From: Thermoanaerobaculum sp.
GTDB lineage: Bacteria; Acidobacteriota; Thermoanaerobaculia; Multivoradales; UBA5704
DNA length: 64,000 nucleotides
Assembly (NCBI GenBank): GCA_021154885.1
Contig: JAJKHS010000116.1
Coordinates: 119,551 to 183,550 of the forward strand
Reading direction: 5' to 3'
The notes under the pieces: generated by a model
The model's input: the letters and a program-made list of their open reading frames with translations, nothing else
What the model was told of the DNA's origin: nothing
The model's database searches: none
Translations under genes and position numbers: made by a program
In this document: positions 43,192-52,137 of the stretch, piece after piece
How the letters are laid out: every line of letters starts with the position of its first letter
How positions within the stretch are numbered: the first letter of the stretch is position 1

Positions 43192-46100
43192 CTATAGAGG
43201 GTGTTCGGCGCGTGCCGCAAGGAGGTGTGGAGTGGGGCCGCGCCGCAGCTCCCACTCCTTGATCATCGTCCAGATCACCGGCGTCACGATGAGGACGTGG
43301 ACCAGCGACGAGAGCATGCCGCCCAGAACGGGCGTAGCAATCGGTTTTGCAACTTCGGAGCCGGTCTCCGTGGACCACAGGATGGGCAGCAGGCCCGCGA
43401 TCACCGTCGAGACGGTCATCAGCTTGGGGCGCAGGCGCAGGACCGCGCCCTCGACCGCCGCCTCGCGGATCGCCTGCCGCGTCAGTACGCCCGCCGCCGC
43501 CTTGCGGTGCAGGGCCTCCTCCAGGTAGACGACCATGACGACCGCCGTCTGCACCGCCGTGCCGAAGAGCGCGATGTAGCCGACCCAGACGGCCACGCTC
43601 AGGTGGAACTCGGTCTTCCAGCCGTAGTGCATGGCGGCGGCGTGAAGCGCCCAGAGCAGGAGGTTGCCGCCGGTGAGGGCGAACGGAATCGCCAGGATCA
43701 CGTGCGCCGCCTCCTTGGCGGAGCGATAGGTCAGCCAGAGCAGCACGAAGATGATGGCGAAGCAGGCGGGGACGACGACCAGCAGACGGTTGTGGGCGCG
43801 CGCCTGGTTCTCGTACTGCCCCGACCACTGGAGATAGTAGCCGGCCGGCAGCGGCACCTTCTGCTCGACCACCCGCTTCGCTTCGTCCACGAACGAGCCC
43901 ACGTCGCGCCCGCGGACGTTGAGGAAGATGCGCTCGCGCAGCAGGCCGTTCTCGGAGGAGATCATGGACGGGCCGGGACGCAGGCGGATCGCCGCCAGCT
44001 CGGCCAGGGTCACGTGGGCCATCCCGCCCTGCATCGCGACGGGTGATCGTACCGGCACCAGGACCCGCCGGATCGCTTCCAGATCGTTCCGCAGCTCGCG
44101 CGCGTAGCGCACCCGGACGGCGAAACGGTTGCGCCCCTCGATGGTGGTGGTCAGGTCCATGCCGCCGATCGCCGTCTCGATCACGTCCTCCACGTCGCCC
44201 ACGGTCGCGCCGTAGCGGGCCGCGGCGTCGCGGTCGACCTCGATCTCCAGGTACGGAGTCCCCAGGATCTGCTCGGGATAGACGTCGACCGCCCCGCGCA
44301 CCTCGCGGACGGCCGCCGCCACCTCGCGCGCCTGGCGCTCGAGGACCGCCAGGTCGGGCCCGAAGATCTTCACCCCGACCTGAGTGGGGATGCCGGTCGC
44401 CAGCATGTCGATGCGGTTGCGGATCGGCTGTTGCCAGATGGTGGTCACGCCCGGCATCTGGCTCTTCTCCGTCATCTCGGCGATCAGCGCGTCTTTGGTG
44501 AGGCCCGGCCGCCAGTGCTCGCGGTCCTTGAGCTCCACCAGCGTCTCATACATGTTGATTGGCGCGGGATCGAGCGGGCTCTCCACCCGCCCCACCTTGC
44601 CGATCACGGAGGCCACCTCCGGAAAGGAGCGCAGCACGGCGTCCTGTTTCTTCATGATCTCGACCGCTTCGGTGAGCGAGATGGCGTTGGAGGTCACCGG
44701 CATGAACATCAGGGTGCCCTCGTCGAGGGGCGGCATGAATTCCCTGCCCACGCCGGCGGCGACATGGGAGTCGAGCCATTGCTGCCCACTCGACAGGCGG
44801 TCGGCCACCCGTTGCGCACTGCCCGAGCCGGACATGGCCGCGGCGTCGAAGGGGAGCTTGATCGGCGTCAGCAGCAGGCCCGCGCCGCCGACCAGGACCA
44901 GGGAGAGCAGGAAGGCTCCGCCGGCGGCGAGGAGGGTCGTCTTCCTGTGGCGCAGCGCCCAGCCGAGGACCGGCTCGTAGAGACGCCGGGCGGCGCGCAT
45001 CACAGGATTGCGCTGTTCCGGATGGACCTTGCCTCGGATCAGGAACGTCGCGAGCACCGGGACGAGGGTCACCGACAGGAACGTGGCCGCGATCATCGCG
45101 AAGGTCTTGGTGAAGGCCAGGGGCCGGAAAAGCCGTCCCTCTTCCCCAGTCAAAGAGAAGACGGGGAAAAAGGCGAGGATGATAATGACCATGGAAAAGA
45201 AGATCGGCCGGCCGACCTGCCGCGCGGCGTCGCGGATGGAATCGATCAGCGGGCGGTTTCCTCCTTCTCGCTCGATCTGGCGGAAACAATTTTCGGTGAT
45301 GACGATGCCGGCGTCCACCAGCACTCCGATCGCAATGGCAATCCCCATCAGCGACATGATGTTGGAGGTGATGCCGAAGACCCGCATCAAAATGAAGGCG
45401 ATGAGGACGGCGATTGGCAGCGGCGCGCTGACGATGAGGACCGAGCGGAAATGCATCAGGAAGAGCACGTGGGCCAGAATCACCAGGAGCGTCTCTTCGA
45501 TCAGCGAGCGTTTGAGGGTGCCCACGGCCCTGGCGATCAGCGCCGAGCGGTCGTAGGCGGGCACGATGCGGACTCCCGCCGGCAGGCCCTTCTGGACCTC
45601 GCGGATTTTCGCCTTGACGCGGGCGATGATCTCAGGAGCGCTCTGCCCATAACGCATGGTCACCACGCCGCCCACCACCTCCCGTCCGTTTTTCTCCAGA
45701 GCTCCGCGACGGAAGGCCGGACCGAGCTGGATCGTGCCGAGACTCGAAAGGTAGACGGGGACGCCGCCCGACGCGCTCACCGCGATGTTGCCAATATCGC
45801 GCAGGCCGCGGATCAGCCCGACGCCGCGCACCACGTACTCCATGCCGTTCTGCTCGATCGTCTTGCCGCCGACGTTGTTGTTGCTGCGCTCGACAGCCGC
45901 CATCACGTCGCGCAGGGAGACCCCGGAGGCGGTGAGCTTGTTTGGGTCCAGATCGATCTGATATTCGCGGACGAAGCCGCCGATCGAGGCCACCTCCGCC
46001 ACTCCGGGCACCGCGTTCAACTGGTAGCGGACAAACCAGTCCTGCAAAGCCCGCAGCTCGCCGAGATCTCGGCCCTCGCCTTCCAGCGTGTACCAGAAGA

Positions 46101-46515
46101 CCTGGCCCACCGCCGAGGCGTCCGGCCCGAGCACCGGGGTCACCCCTTTCGGCATCAGGCCCTGGATCAGGTTCATGCGTTCGAGGATTCGCTGCCGGCC
46201 GAAGTAGAGGTCTGTGCCATCCTCGAAGATGACGTTGACCATCGCGAAGCCGAACGCCGACGAGGCGCGCACAGCCTTGACGCCGGCCAGCCCCTGCAGG
46301 TTGACCGTCATCGGATAGGTGACCTGGTCCTCGACCTCCTGCGGCGAGCGGCCCGGCCAGTCGGCGAAGACGATCACCTGCGTCTCCGAAAGGTCGGGGA
46401 TCGCGTCGACCGGGTTGGTGCGGACAGTGTAGAGGCCCGCGGCCACGAGGAGCAGTGTCAGGCCGAGGATCAGGAAACGGTTGCGCAGCGAGAAATCGAT
46501 CAGCCAGTCGATCAT
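43192..46515 (-). CDS. cusA: CusA/CzcA-type heavy-metal RND efflux pump
   Basis: A 1107-residue inner-membrane proton/metal antiporter. Family marks: [17 protein letters not shown] start, [27 protein letters not shown] in the fourth helix (proton-relay Asp) and a duplicated twelve-helix layout. With a CusB that carries the CusB N-terminal signature, monovalent copper/silver export is more likely than Zn/Co/Cd, but I cannot settle specificity from the pore residues. The ATG overlaps the cusB stop (ATGA). The longer upstream start is rejected. Confidence 0.92.
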   Translation of the reverse strand: MIDWLIDFSLRNRFLILGLTLLLVAAGLYTVRTNPVDAIPDLSETQVIVFADWPGRSPQEVEDQVTYPMTVNLQGLAGVKAVRASSAFGFAMVNVIFEDGTDLYFGRQRILERMNLIQGLMPKGVTPVLGPDASAVGQVFWYTLEGEGRDLGELRALQDWFVRYQLNAVPGVAEVASIGGFVREYQIDLDPNKLTASGVSLRDVMAAVERSNNNVGGKTIEQNGMEYVVRGVGLIRGLRDIGNIAVSASGGVPVYLSSLGTIQLGPAFRRGALEKNGREVVGGVVTMRYGQSAPEIIARVKAKIREVQKGLPAGVRIVPAYDRSALIARAVGTLKRSLIEETLLVILAHVLFLMHFRSVLIVSAPLPIAVLIAFILMRVFGITSNIMSLMGIAIAIGVLVDAGIVITENCFRQIEREGGNRPLIDSIRDAARQVGRPIFFSMVIIILAFFPVFSLTGEEGRLFRPLAFTKTFAMIAATFLSVTLVPVLATFLIRGKVHPEQRNPVMRAARRLYEPVLGWALRHRKTTLLAAGGAFLLSLVLVGGAGLLLTPIKLPFDAAAMSGSGSAQRVADRLSSGQQWLDSHVAAGVGREFMPPLDEGTLMFMPVTSNAISLTEAVEIMKKQDAVLRSFPEVASVIGKVGRVESPLDPAPINMYETLVELKDREHWRPGLTKDALIAEMTEKSQMPGVTTIWQQPIRNRIDMLATGIPTQVGVKIFGPDLAVLERQAREVAAAVREVRGAVDVYPEQILGTPYLEIEVDRDAAARYGATVGDVEDVIETAIGGMDLTTTIEGRNRFAVRVRYARELRNDLEAIRRVLVPVRSPVAMQGGMAHVTLAELAAIRLRPGPSMISSENGLLRERIFLNVRGRDVGSFVDEAKRVVEQKVPLPAGYYLQWSGQYENQARAHNRLLVVVPACFAIIFVLLWLTYRSAKEAAHVILAIPFALTGGNLLLWALHAAAMHYGWKTEFHLSVAVWVGYIALFGTAVQTAVVMVVYLEEALHRKAAAGVLTRQAIREAAVEGAVLRLRPKLMTVSTVIAGLLPILWSTETGSEVAKPIATPVLGGMLSSLVHVLIVTPVIWTMIKEWELRRGPTPHLLAARAEHPL

Positions 46516-47831
46516 TGCGGTCCCCCGGTTTTCTTGACGCCGGAAGTCTTCACCTCGGAGGCGCCGCCCCACTGGATCGACTGGCCCGTCGCGAGCTGCG
46601 ATTGCGAATCGATCAGGAAGTTGGCCGAGGTCACCACCTGCTCCCCCGCGGCGAGCCCCTGGAGAACCTGCACCAAGTCTCCCGCCGGCGGGCCGAGGCG
46701 CACCTCGCGGCCGGCGAAGCGGCCGGGGCCCACCTGGACGTAGACCACCTGCCGCACTCCGGTGTCGAGCACGGCGCTCTTCGGGATGGCGAGCCCGCGG
46801 CCGAGATCGACCCGCAGCTCGGCGTTGGCGAACATCCCCGGCTTCAGCAGGCCGCCGGGATTCGGCAGCTCGACGCGCACCCCCGCCGTGCGGGTCGCCG
46901 GATCGAGCACCGGGTCGATGAACCGGATGCGGCCCTGGAATTCGCGCCCCGGAAAGGCGGCGAAGCGGGCGACGGCGAGCTGCCCGATCCTGATCCCGCC
47001 CAGCTCCTGCTCGTAGACCTTGGCGGAGAGCCAGAGGCGCGAAAGATCGGCCAGCAGGTAGAGGTCCTGCCCTTCCGTCACGTACTGACCCTGGACGACT
47101 TTCTTCTCGATCACCGTGCCGCTGATGGGCGAGCGCACCACCAGGTCGACCTCCGGACGCCGGGTGCTGGCGATACGGTCGATCTGGTCCCGGTCGAGCC
47201 CCCAGAGGGCGAGGCGCTCGCGGGCGGCCTGGGCCAGGGATTCGGCGGACTCGACATAGCCGGCGTCCCCGCCGGCCCGGGCCCGCGCCAGGTTTTCGAG
47301 GGCGAGCGCGTACTCGCGGCCGGACGAGACGAGATCGGGGCTGTAGATGGAGTAGATCGGCGCGCCCCGGCGGACGGGCTCGCCGGTGAAGTCGAGGTCG
47401 AGCCGGTCGAGGCGGCCGGCCACGCGGGCGGCGATGTGGACGAGCTTCGTCTCATCCGTTCCCAGGATCCCCTCGGCGCGGACCACACGGTAGAGAGCGG
47501 TCTCCTGCACCGCGGCGGTCGCGACGCCGGCCGCGCTCACGGCCTGAGGACTCAGCTCGACGGTTGTGCCGGACACTGCGCCGGGCGCACCGCTCTGCGG
47601 CGGCGGTGCTTCGTCCGCATACTTCGGCACCAGCTCCATGTCCATGAAGGGCGACTTGCCGGGGTGATCGAAATGCGTTCCCGGCTGCATCGGATCGAAC
47701 CAGTAGAGGACCTTCCTCTCAATTTTCTGTGGCCTCTTCGGCGCCGCTGCCGGAGCCTTCCCGCACCCCGCGAGCAGTCCGCCGGCCAGGATCGCGCCCG
47801 CGGCCAAAATGAAAAACCTATTTTTCGCCAT
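46512..47831 (-). CDS. cusB: CusB-type periplasmic adaptor (membrane fusion protein)
   Basis: A 439-residue lipoprotein-like adaptor: signal with lipobox LLAGC (Cys near 22), then the metal-binding segment [17 protein letters not shown] followed by [15 protein letters not shown], very close to the CusB N-terminal Met-rich motif. Hairpin, lipoyl and barrel regions follow ([30 protein letters not shown]). It links pump and outer-membrane factor and delivers copper/silver. ORF extension beyond 47831 overlaps the upstream gene and is not used. Confidence 0.92.
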   Translation of the reverse strand: MAKNRFFILAAGAILAGGLLAGCGKAPAAAPKRPQKIERKVLYWFDPMQPGTHFDHPGKSPFMDMELVPKYADEAPPPQSGAPGAVSGTTVELSPQAVSAAGVATAAVQETALYRVVRAEGILGTDETKLVHIAARVAGRLDRLDLDFTGEPVRRGAPIYSIYSPDLVSSGREYALALENLARARAGGDAGYVESAESLAQAARERLALWGLDRDQIDRIASTRRPEVDLVVRSPISGTVIEKKVVQGQYVTEGQDLYLLADLSRLWLSAKVYEQELGGIRIGQLAVARFAAFPGREFQGRIRFIDPVLDPATRTAGVRVELPNPGGLLKPGMFANAELRVDLGRGLAIPKSAVLDTGVRQVVYVQVGPGRFAGREVRLGPPAGDLVQVLQGLAAGEQVVTSANFLIDSQSQLATGQSIQWGGASEVKTSGVKKTGGPQ

Positions 47832-49119
47832 GGGAGCCTCCTGCGCCGGGAGTGCCTGGAACGAGGGGAAGCCCGGAGGCTTTCTGCAGCGCCGCCAGCG
47901 CGCGGCCGATCCCCGACGCTCGTATCGCGGCCTCCTGCCGGTAACGATCGAGATTGGTGGCGGCGCGCACGAGGGTGAGGAAATCAATCTTGCCGACGAC
48001 GTAGGCCTCGCGCGCGGCGCGATAGTTGATCTCGGCCTGGGGGAGGATCGAGTCGCGGTAGAGCCGGGACTGCTCCAGGTTCTTCTGCAGATCTGCGTAA
48101 GCGGTCTCGACATCTCCTTGGATCTGGTTGCGGGCGGTCTCCACGCTGGCGCGGGCCGCGGCAAGCTGCGCCTCCTTCTCCGCCCGCCGCTCTTCGAGCC
48201 GGCCGCGGTGCGCCCACGGGAGACTGATCGACGCGCTCACCCCCACGAGATCCTCGAACCGCTCGCGGCGCCCGTAGTAGCCCATGAGCATCCAGTCCGG
48301 ACGGCTTTCGAGGCGCGCCAGCTCCAACTCCTGCTCGGCGCGGTGGACCTCCGCCGCGGCTGCCGCCACGGCCGGGCTGCGCTCGGCGGCCCGCCGCACC
48401 AGGTCCGCGGCTGCCGGAGTCTCGAGTTCGGGCGACAGGGACCCGATCCGCGGCACGGGAGCGTCGGCGGGGAGGTTCTGGAGCGTGTTGAAGCGCGCCG
48501 CCTGGGCCCGGCGCTCCGCCCGCAGGGAGGAGATCTGCTCTTCGACGCTCGTCTTTTCGAGGCTGGCCTGGAGGACGTCCGACTGCCCGGCCTTGCCGAC
48601 CTTGTAGCGCTCGGTGGCCGAGGCGGCGGCGTCCTCCAGCCTCTGCCGGGACTCTTCGAGGATGGCGAGGCTGCTGTCCATCGCGGCCAACTGGAAGAAA
48701 GCATCCGCGGTGTCGGCGGCGATCTCGACGACCTCCCGCGACCGCATCGCCGCGGCCCCCTCGACGCCGGCCTGCGCCATCGCGAGCTGGGCCGAGCGCT
48801 TGCCCCGCCCGGGGAGACGCTGGCGGCCGGTCACCATCTCCATCGTGAAATCGCTTCGGGAGAGAGAAGGCTGGACGACCGGCACGTCCTTGAGGCCGAG
48901 CTCGATTTCCGGATCGGGGAGCACGGAAGAGTGCGCAACCCCATGCCGGGCCGCCTCGACGCGGGCCTCCGCCTCCCGCACCCGCGGGTTCTGGGTGGTC
49001 GCGCGGCGGACCGCCGCCGTCAGGGCTTCCCGCCAGCCGGTCTCAGCCGGGAGAGCTTGCGCCGCCGCTCCAGAGGCGGCGAGGAATACTAAGAGAACGG
49101 CAAAAACTGAACGAGACAT
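47818..49119 (-). CDS. TolC-family outer-membrane efflux protein
   Basis: A 433-residue outer-membrane factor with signal peptide (VFAVLLVFLAASGAAAQA) and the duplicated alpha-barrel pattern of TolC proteins (NPRVREAEARVEAARHG; SPAVAAAAAEVHRAEQELELARLE). It starts at MSRSVF with GGAGG about 8 bases upstream. It overlaps cusB by 14 bases and completes the tripartite CusCBA pump. Confidence 0.88.
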   Translation of the reverse strand: MSRSVFAVLLVFLAASGAAAQALPAETGWREALTAAVRRATTQNPRVREAEARVEAARHGVAHSSVLPDPEIELGLKDVPVVQPSLSRSDFTMEMVTGRQRLPGRGKRSAQLAMAQAGVEGAAAMRSREVVEIAADTADAFFQLAAMDSSLAILEESRQRLEDAAASATERYKVGKAGQSDVLQASLEKTSVEEQISSLRAERRAQAARFNTLQNLPADAPVPRIGSLSPELETPAAADLVRRAAERSPAVAAAAAEVHRAEQELELARLESRPDWMLMGYYGRRERFEDLVGVSASISLPWAHRGRLEERRAEKEAQLAAARASVETARNQIQGDVETAYADLQKNLEQSRLYRDSILPQAEINYRAAREAYVVGKIDFLTLVRAATNLDRYRQEAAIRASGIGRALAALQKASGLPLVPGTPGAGGSHGEK

Positions 49120-49195
49120 CGCGTTCCTCCAGGTCAAAGTGGCTGACGCCGCGGCCCAGGGGGGCGCGGCAGGACACACTTCTCCTAAAGGAGCG

Positions 49196-49546
49196 TCAAA
49201 TCAGGAAGGCGGCGAAGAGAGTGAAGAGCCCGACGCCCTGGGTCACCGCGGGTGCGGCCACCGGGCGGGAGGAGCCGTCGAAAGGGGCCGTTTCCGTCGC
49301 AGGAGCGGCGAGCGCCTGGGCTCCCGGAACGGCCGCCAGGACGAGCGCGGGCGCCACCGGCGCGTGCGTCACCTGGCCGCCCTTCGTCCCGCAGCACTCC
49401 CGGCCCATCGCCTTGCACGCCGCCCGCTGCGCGCCGCTCATCGGGCAGGCCGAGGAGAAGCAAAGGGGCGCGCCCAGGAAGGCGATCAGGAGGGCGGCGA
49501 CGGTGAGCGCAGCGGAGGCGCGCAGGAAGCTCTTCACGGGTTTCAT
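49196..49546 (-). CDS. Small exported Cys-rich protein heading the Cus operon
   Basis: A 116-residue protein with an N-terminal hydrophobic signal or anchor (AALTVAALLIAFLGAPLCFSSA), a cysteine/methionine cluster (CPMSGAQRAACKAMGRECCG) and a hydrophobic C-terminus. It precedes the efflux genes by 76 bases in the same direction. The cluster could bind Cu(I) or Ag(I), as a periplasmic sponge or sensor. No named family is recognised; the function is inferred from composition and place. Confidence 0.6.
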   Translation of the reverse strand: MKPVKSFLRASAALTVAALLIAFLGAPLCFSSACPMSGAQRAACKAMGRECCGTKGGQVTHAPVAPALVLAAVPGAQALAAPATETAPFDGSSRPVAAPAVTQGVGLFTLFAAFLI

Positions 49547-49774
49547 TCTAGCAGGGTCATGGGGACCCCGACTAGTCACAACAAACCTCGCCATGCCACG
49601 CTTCATTCCCCTCCCGGACGGCTGCCTGGGGGGTGGAGTGTCGCGCCGTACGGTAAACCATCTCCTGCACGCCTCTTGCACAGGATTATGGTCAGGGTCC
49701 GCTTACCGGAGCGCGATTTGTCACCTCCGGCGAGTTGGCGAGGTTTCATGAACTGAAAGGAGGCCGAGGACGAT

Positions 49775-49939
49775 ATGACGACCACCGACACTTCGGCTCA
49801 CGACCCTTCGCATCAGGCATACCAGATCCTCCACATCGGTCTCACCATCGCGCCGATCCTTGCGGGACTGGACAAGTTCTTCAACTTGCTTACCAACTGG
49901 GAGAAGTACCTGGCGCCCTTCGATCATGAGGAGCTATGA
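49775..49939 (+). pseudogene. Truncated DoxX/YkgB-like membrane protein fragment
   Basis: A 54-codon frame with a strong ribosome site (AAGGAGG at 49758-49764) encodes MTTTDTSAHDPSHQAYQILH and then GLTIAPILAGLDKFFNLLTN. This matches the N-terminal part of small DoxX-like membrane proteins, which normally continue with three more helices. It stops right where the oppositely oriented mercury/selenoprotein region begins (15-base overlap with the CopZ-like gene). It is probably a gene decapitated at that boundary. Confidence 0.6.
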
Positions 49940-50370
49940 ACACCTAACTCCTTCTTGATTTCACCAAGGCAACAACGACCTGTCGGGTTCCGGACGTCGC
50001 AGGCGCAGTTTCCCGCCTTGACCGCGGTCGCGATTTGGGAGACAAGCGTGCTTCCGCCGGCTCGCAATCGCTCGGAAAGAAACTCACGCCGGCGGTGGAG
50101 GAAGCAATAGCAGAGAAAGGCCTCTGGGCTCGCGCTTTTGATTCCGGCCTCGAAACGCAGCTCTCCGGTGCCCAGGTAGTGCCCGTTCTCTGAGAAGTAG
50201 ACGATATCGCAATCGCGGTCGAGGCAGAGCCAGAAGTCCCGCCTTGGCGGGACCGGGCCCGTCGTGAGCGCCGCTACAGTACGCCACTCGACCGCACGTC
50301 CCCGCATGCCGTTTCCAGGACACTTTGGAGCCACGGACGTCTGCTCGTGGGCGCAGCAATCAGCGCTCAC
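49924..50370 (-). CDS. CopZ N-domain-like [2Fe-2S]/zinc protein
   Basis: A 148-residue cysteine-rich protein: N-terminal SADCCAHEQ, then KCPGNG, WLCLDRDCDIVYF, LCYCFLHRR and a C-terminal GNCACDVRNPTGRCCLGEI. This Cys layout matches the N-terminal domain of Archaeoglobus CopZ-type chaperones, which carries a [2Fe-2S] cluster and zinc, here without the C-terminal heavy-metal domain. GTG start with AGGAGAG upstream. It is the last gene of the operon, directly after merR, so a role in metal handling or redox delivery is likely. Confidence 0.75.
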   Translation of the reverse strand: MSADCCAHEQTSVAPKCPGNGMRGRAVEWRTVAALTTGPVPPRRDFWLCLDRDCDIVYFSENGHYLGTGELRFEAGIKSASPEAFLCYCFLHRRREFLSERLRAGGSTLVSQIATAVKAGNCACDVRNPTGRCCLGEIKKELGVHSSS

Positions 50371-50394
50371 TATCTCTCTCCTGAGAGCGGAGGA

Positions 50395-50802
50395 TCAAAC
50401 CAGCTCGTATTGTGCGAGCGCCTCCAGAATGGGGCACTGGCCACCCTCTCCATTCTCGGCACAGGTCGAGGCCAAGTCGGAGAGCGCGTCACGGACACGC
50501 TGCAGATCGCGGATCTTCTCGTCGATCTGCTCGATCTTTTCGCCGACCCGGCGCTTGGTCTCGGCGCAGGCGTCGGGATCGACCCGCAGCCTCAGCAACT
50601 CGTCGATCTCTCCCAACGAGAAACCCAGTTCCTTGCCGCGCCGGATGAAACGAATACGGGTGACCACTTCCTCGTCGTACTGCCTGTAGCCCGAGGCCCT
50701 CCGCGTTGGCGGATCGAGCAATCCCTGCCGTTCGTAGAAACGGATCGTCTCGACCCCTACACCACTCTGGCTGGCAACCTGACCGATCATCAAGGCCTTC
50801 AT
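50395..50802 (-). CDS. merR: MerR mercury-responsive regulator
   Basis: A 135-residue MerR. The HTH is IGQVASQSGVGVETIRFYERQ. The three cysteines that bind Hg(II) are present at 79, 114 and 123, in DACAETK, LASTCAEN and GGQCPILEAL, the same spacing as Tn501 MerR (82, 117, 126). It should activate promoters with over-long spacers when mercury is bound. The start at MKALMIG fits the family better than the longer frame. It lies downstream of the Cys-peptide gene behind a strong hairpin and is followed by the CopZ-like gene. Confidence 0.93.
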   Translation of the reverse strand: MKALMIGQVASQSGVGVETIRFYERQGLLDPPTRRASGYRQYDEEVVTRIRFIRRGKELGFSLGEIDELLRLRVDPDACAETKRRVGEKIEQIDEKIRDLQRVRDALSDLASTCAENGEGGQCPILEALAQYELV

Positions 50803-50822
50803 CGACTCCCCTCTCGATAGAA

Positions 50823-50870
50823 GCTGAGTGGGCGAGCGGGCCAGGACGGCCCGCCCACCCGCCACTCAGC
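50823..50870 (-). terminator. Strong hairpin between peptide gene and merR
   Basis: Perfect 9-base outer arms GCTGAGTGG (50823-50831) and CCACTCAGC (50862-50870) with GC-rich inner pairing (GGGCC/GGCCC) lie 23 bases after the peptide stop. Downstream in the transcript are only a few U residues, so it may act as a leaky terminator that lets the peptide be made in excess over MerR. Confidence 0.6.
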
Positions 50871-50893
50871 ATGAGCCGGCAGCAACAACGATC

Positions 50894-51037
50894 CTAGCAG
50901 GCGCACTCCGCGGAGGCGAGGCAGGCGCAAGCACAGGCCTCCCTGGCCAGACCTGCCTTGATGGTCTTGAGGTCCTTGTCCTCGAGATCCTGCAATACCG
51001 GCTTCGAACGCTCCCTGCTCTGCTCTTTCGACTTCAT
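50894..51037 (-). CDS. 47-residue Cys-rich peptide, candidate RiPP precursor or metal-binding peptide
   Basis: ATG with AAGGAGG 6 bases upstream encodes 47 residues. The N-terminal 28 are charged (MKSKEQSRERSKPVLQD then LEDKDLKTIKAG), like RiPP leaders with an acidic amphipathic helix and a small-residue (AG) junction. The C-terminal core AREACACACLASAECAC has cysteines at 35, 37, 39, 45 and 47 in alternating C-A-C-A-C and C-A-C. It has its own promoter-like element and terminator hairpin. Neighbours include a radical SAM enzyme, an ATP-grasp/GNAT fusion, a mercury transporter and a selenothioredoxin. It could be a modified peptide or a directly thiol-binding mercury peptide. I know no named family with this core. 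Confidence 0.8.
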   Translation of the reverse strand: MKSKEQSRERSKPVLQDLEDKDLKTIKAGLAREACACACLASAECAC

Positions 51038-51079
51038 GGTTCCTCCTTGAGGGTCTGTTATCGGACGATTTGTAACCCT

Positions 51080-51117
51080 GTAGTAAAGTGTAGACCTCGG
51101 CACCTGACGAAGTCAAG
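51080..51117 (-). promoter_or_regulatory. MerR-type promoter element (copy A) before the Cys-peptide gene
   Basis: Read on the minus strand, TTGACT (51116-51111) is followed 18 bases later by TACACT and then TTTACTACAG, with GTCA and GAGGTC half-sites between. This is the layout of MerR-family promoters (CueR-like TTGAC...GGTCTA.ACTT). It would start a transcript about 40 bases before the peptide ATG. A close relative lies before the radical SAM gene. Confidence 0.55.
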
Positions 51118-51140
51118 CCCCTGGTTCAACTCGGCATGCC

Positions 51141-51764
51141 TCACTTCCTGGCGCTGACGAGCGGTGCGACCAACTTCTTCATGTCAGGGACAAGACTGTC
51201 TCCGGAGCAGAAGTGCCCATCCTTGGAGCGTTGACCCAGTTGGTGGACATAGCCTTGGGGAGCGGCAAGCTTCTCCTTCCACTGAGCTCCGGCCGGATAG
51301 AGCAGGTAAATGTCCCAGGCGTAGCCTTCTTCCCATTTGAGGCTCTGCGCCACCGCCTTGCCGGAACGTCGTTCCGGATCGTAGAAGTGATGGATGCGGG
51401 GGTCTTCCGAGAGGATCTGAGCCGTCTTCGTGGCACTCCTCTTGCCGTCAAAAGGCAGCACCTCAAGCCAAACCACCAGGATTTCAGCGTCCAGTTTCGG
51501 GCGCGCTTCGACGATCGCTTCTTGCACCGCACGGGTGCCATCGATGCAGGCGGGTCACGTTGGGGAGACCAGGATCAGGATCCGTGGCTTGCTCGAACCT
51601 TTGTTGAAAGCGCTTTTCAGAGGATCCAGAGATTGTTCGAGCGAGACGAAGTCGATCTGGTGGGGCGCAACGACGGTAGCAGGAATGCCTGAACGGGCCG
51701 AGCTCACCAGCGCAGCGATGGCGACGACGACGATCGGGAGAATAGAGACCCTGGGCTTGCTCAT
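51141..51764 (-). CDS. Exported thioredoxin-like selenoprotein (in-frame UGA, U-P-A-C site)
   Basis: Two apparent ORFs (51764-51555 and 51527-51141) are in the same frame and separated only by TGA at 51557-51555. Read through, they form one 207-residue protein: signal peptide or anchor (VSILPIVVVAIAALVSSA), then a thioredoxin strand KPRILILVSPT, the active site Sec70-Pro-Ala-Cys73 (normally CPAC), helix IDGTRAVQEAIVEARPK and strand ILVVWLEVLPFDGK. A downstream hairpin fits a bacterial SECIS. AAGGAAGGA precedes the ATG. Likely role: a periplasmic thiol/selenol oxidoreductase or mercury-handling protein beside MerT. A nonsense mutation is the alternative, but the TGA sits exactly at the catalytic Cys position. 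Confidence 0.85.
51524..51538 (-). promoter_or_regulatory. SECIS-like hairpin after the UGA of the thioredoxin-like gene
   Basis: On the minus strand a 5-bp stem GCACC/GGTGC encloses loop CGTGC, with the loop 22-26 bases after the UGA. G is the second loop base. Bacterial SECIS elements have an apical loop about 16-37 bases downstream with G in its first two positions. Confidence 0.6.
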
Positions 51765-51783
51765 CGAGATCCTTCCTTACTGG

Positions 51784-52137
51784 TCACTTGAAGGTGTAGT
51801 AGAAACCGACTAGATAGGGGTAAGTCATCAAAGTAACGGCGACGAGAAATACTACCCATAGGGTGAGGCGCTGCCGTCTCTGCCCCGCGGGCGTAGCGCA
51901 GAGCTTATCTGCCTCGCAAGCGCGGCGCGGGCGGTAGGCTTGATAGAAGGCGAGGCCCAGAAACCCGAGGGATGCGCCCGTAAGCCAGGGCCGGTAGGGC
52001 TCCAGCCGGCTGCCCACGGCGGCGGCGCCGGCTCCCGCCGCTCCCAGGGTAAACGGCAGCAGGCAACATAACCAGGAGGCGAACACTCCGAACGCCGAGG
52101 CCAGGCCGCCCAGAGACCAGATCACGTTCTTTTTCAT
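51784..52137 (-). CDS. merT: MerT-like mercuric ion transporter
   Basis: A 117-residue inner-membrane protein with three helices. The first carries the adjacent cysteines Cys24-Cys25 (SWLCCLLPFTLGAAG), and the cytoplasmic loop carries a second pair (ACEADKLCATP, Cys74 and Cys80), the arrangement of MerT (24/25 and 76/82 in Tn501). It imports Hg(II) or passes it between thiols. AGGAG 8 bases upstream favours the ATG at 52137 over a GTG two codons earlier; that ATG overlaps the decarboxylase stop (ATGA). No merP or merA is in the window, which is unusual for a transporter that brings mercury in. Confidence 0.88.
   Translation of the reverse strand: MKKNVIWSLGGLASAFGVFASWLCCLLPFTLGAAGAGAAAVGSRLEPYRPWLTGASLGFLGLAFYQAYRPRRACEADKLCATPAGQRRQRLTLWVVFLVAVTLMTYPYLVGFYYTFK

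Noticed and set aside
44431..46743. 770-codon + frame opposite cusA
   Set aside because: Shadow of the RND pump gene, His/Gly/Arg-rich without motifs.
49937..49939. TGA of the DoxX-like fragment as selenocysteine
   Set aside because: Sequence after it does not resume the membrane-protein family.
50894..51103. Longer version of the Cys-peptide with 22 more residues
   Set aside because: The extension covers the promoter-like element; the internal ATG has AAGGAGG at ideal spacing.
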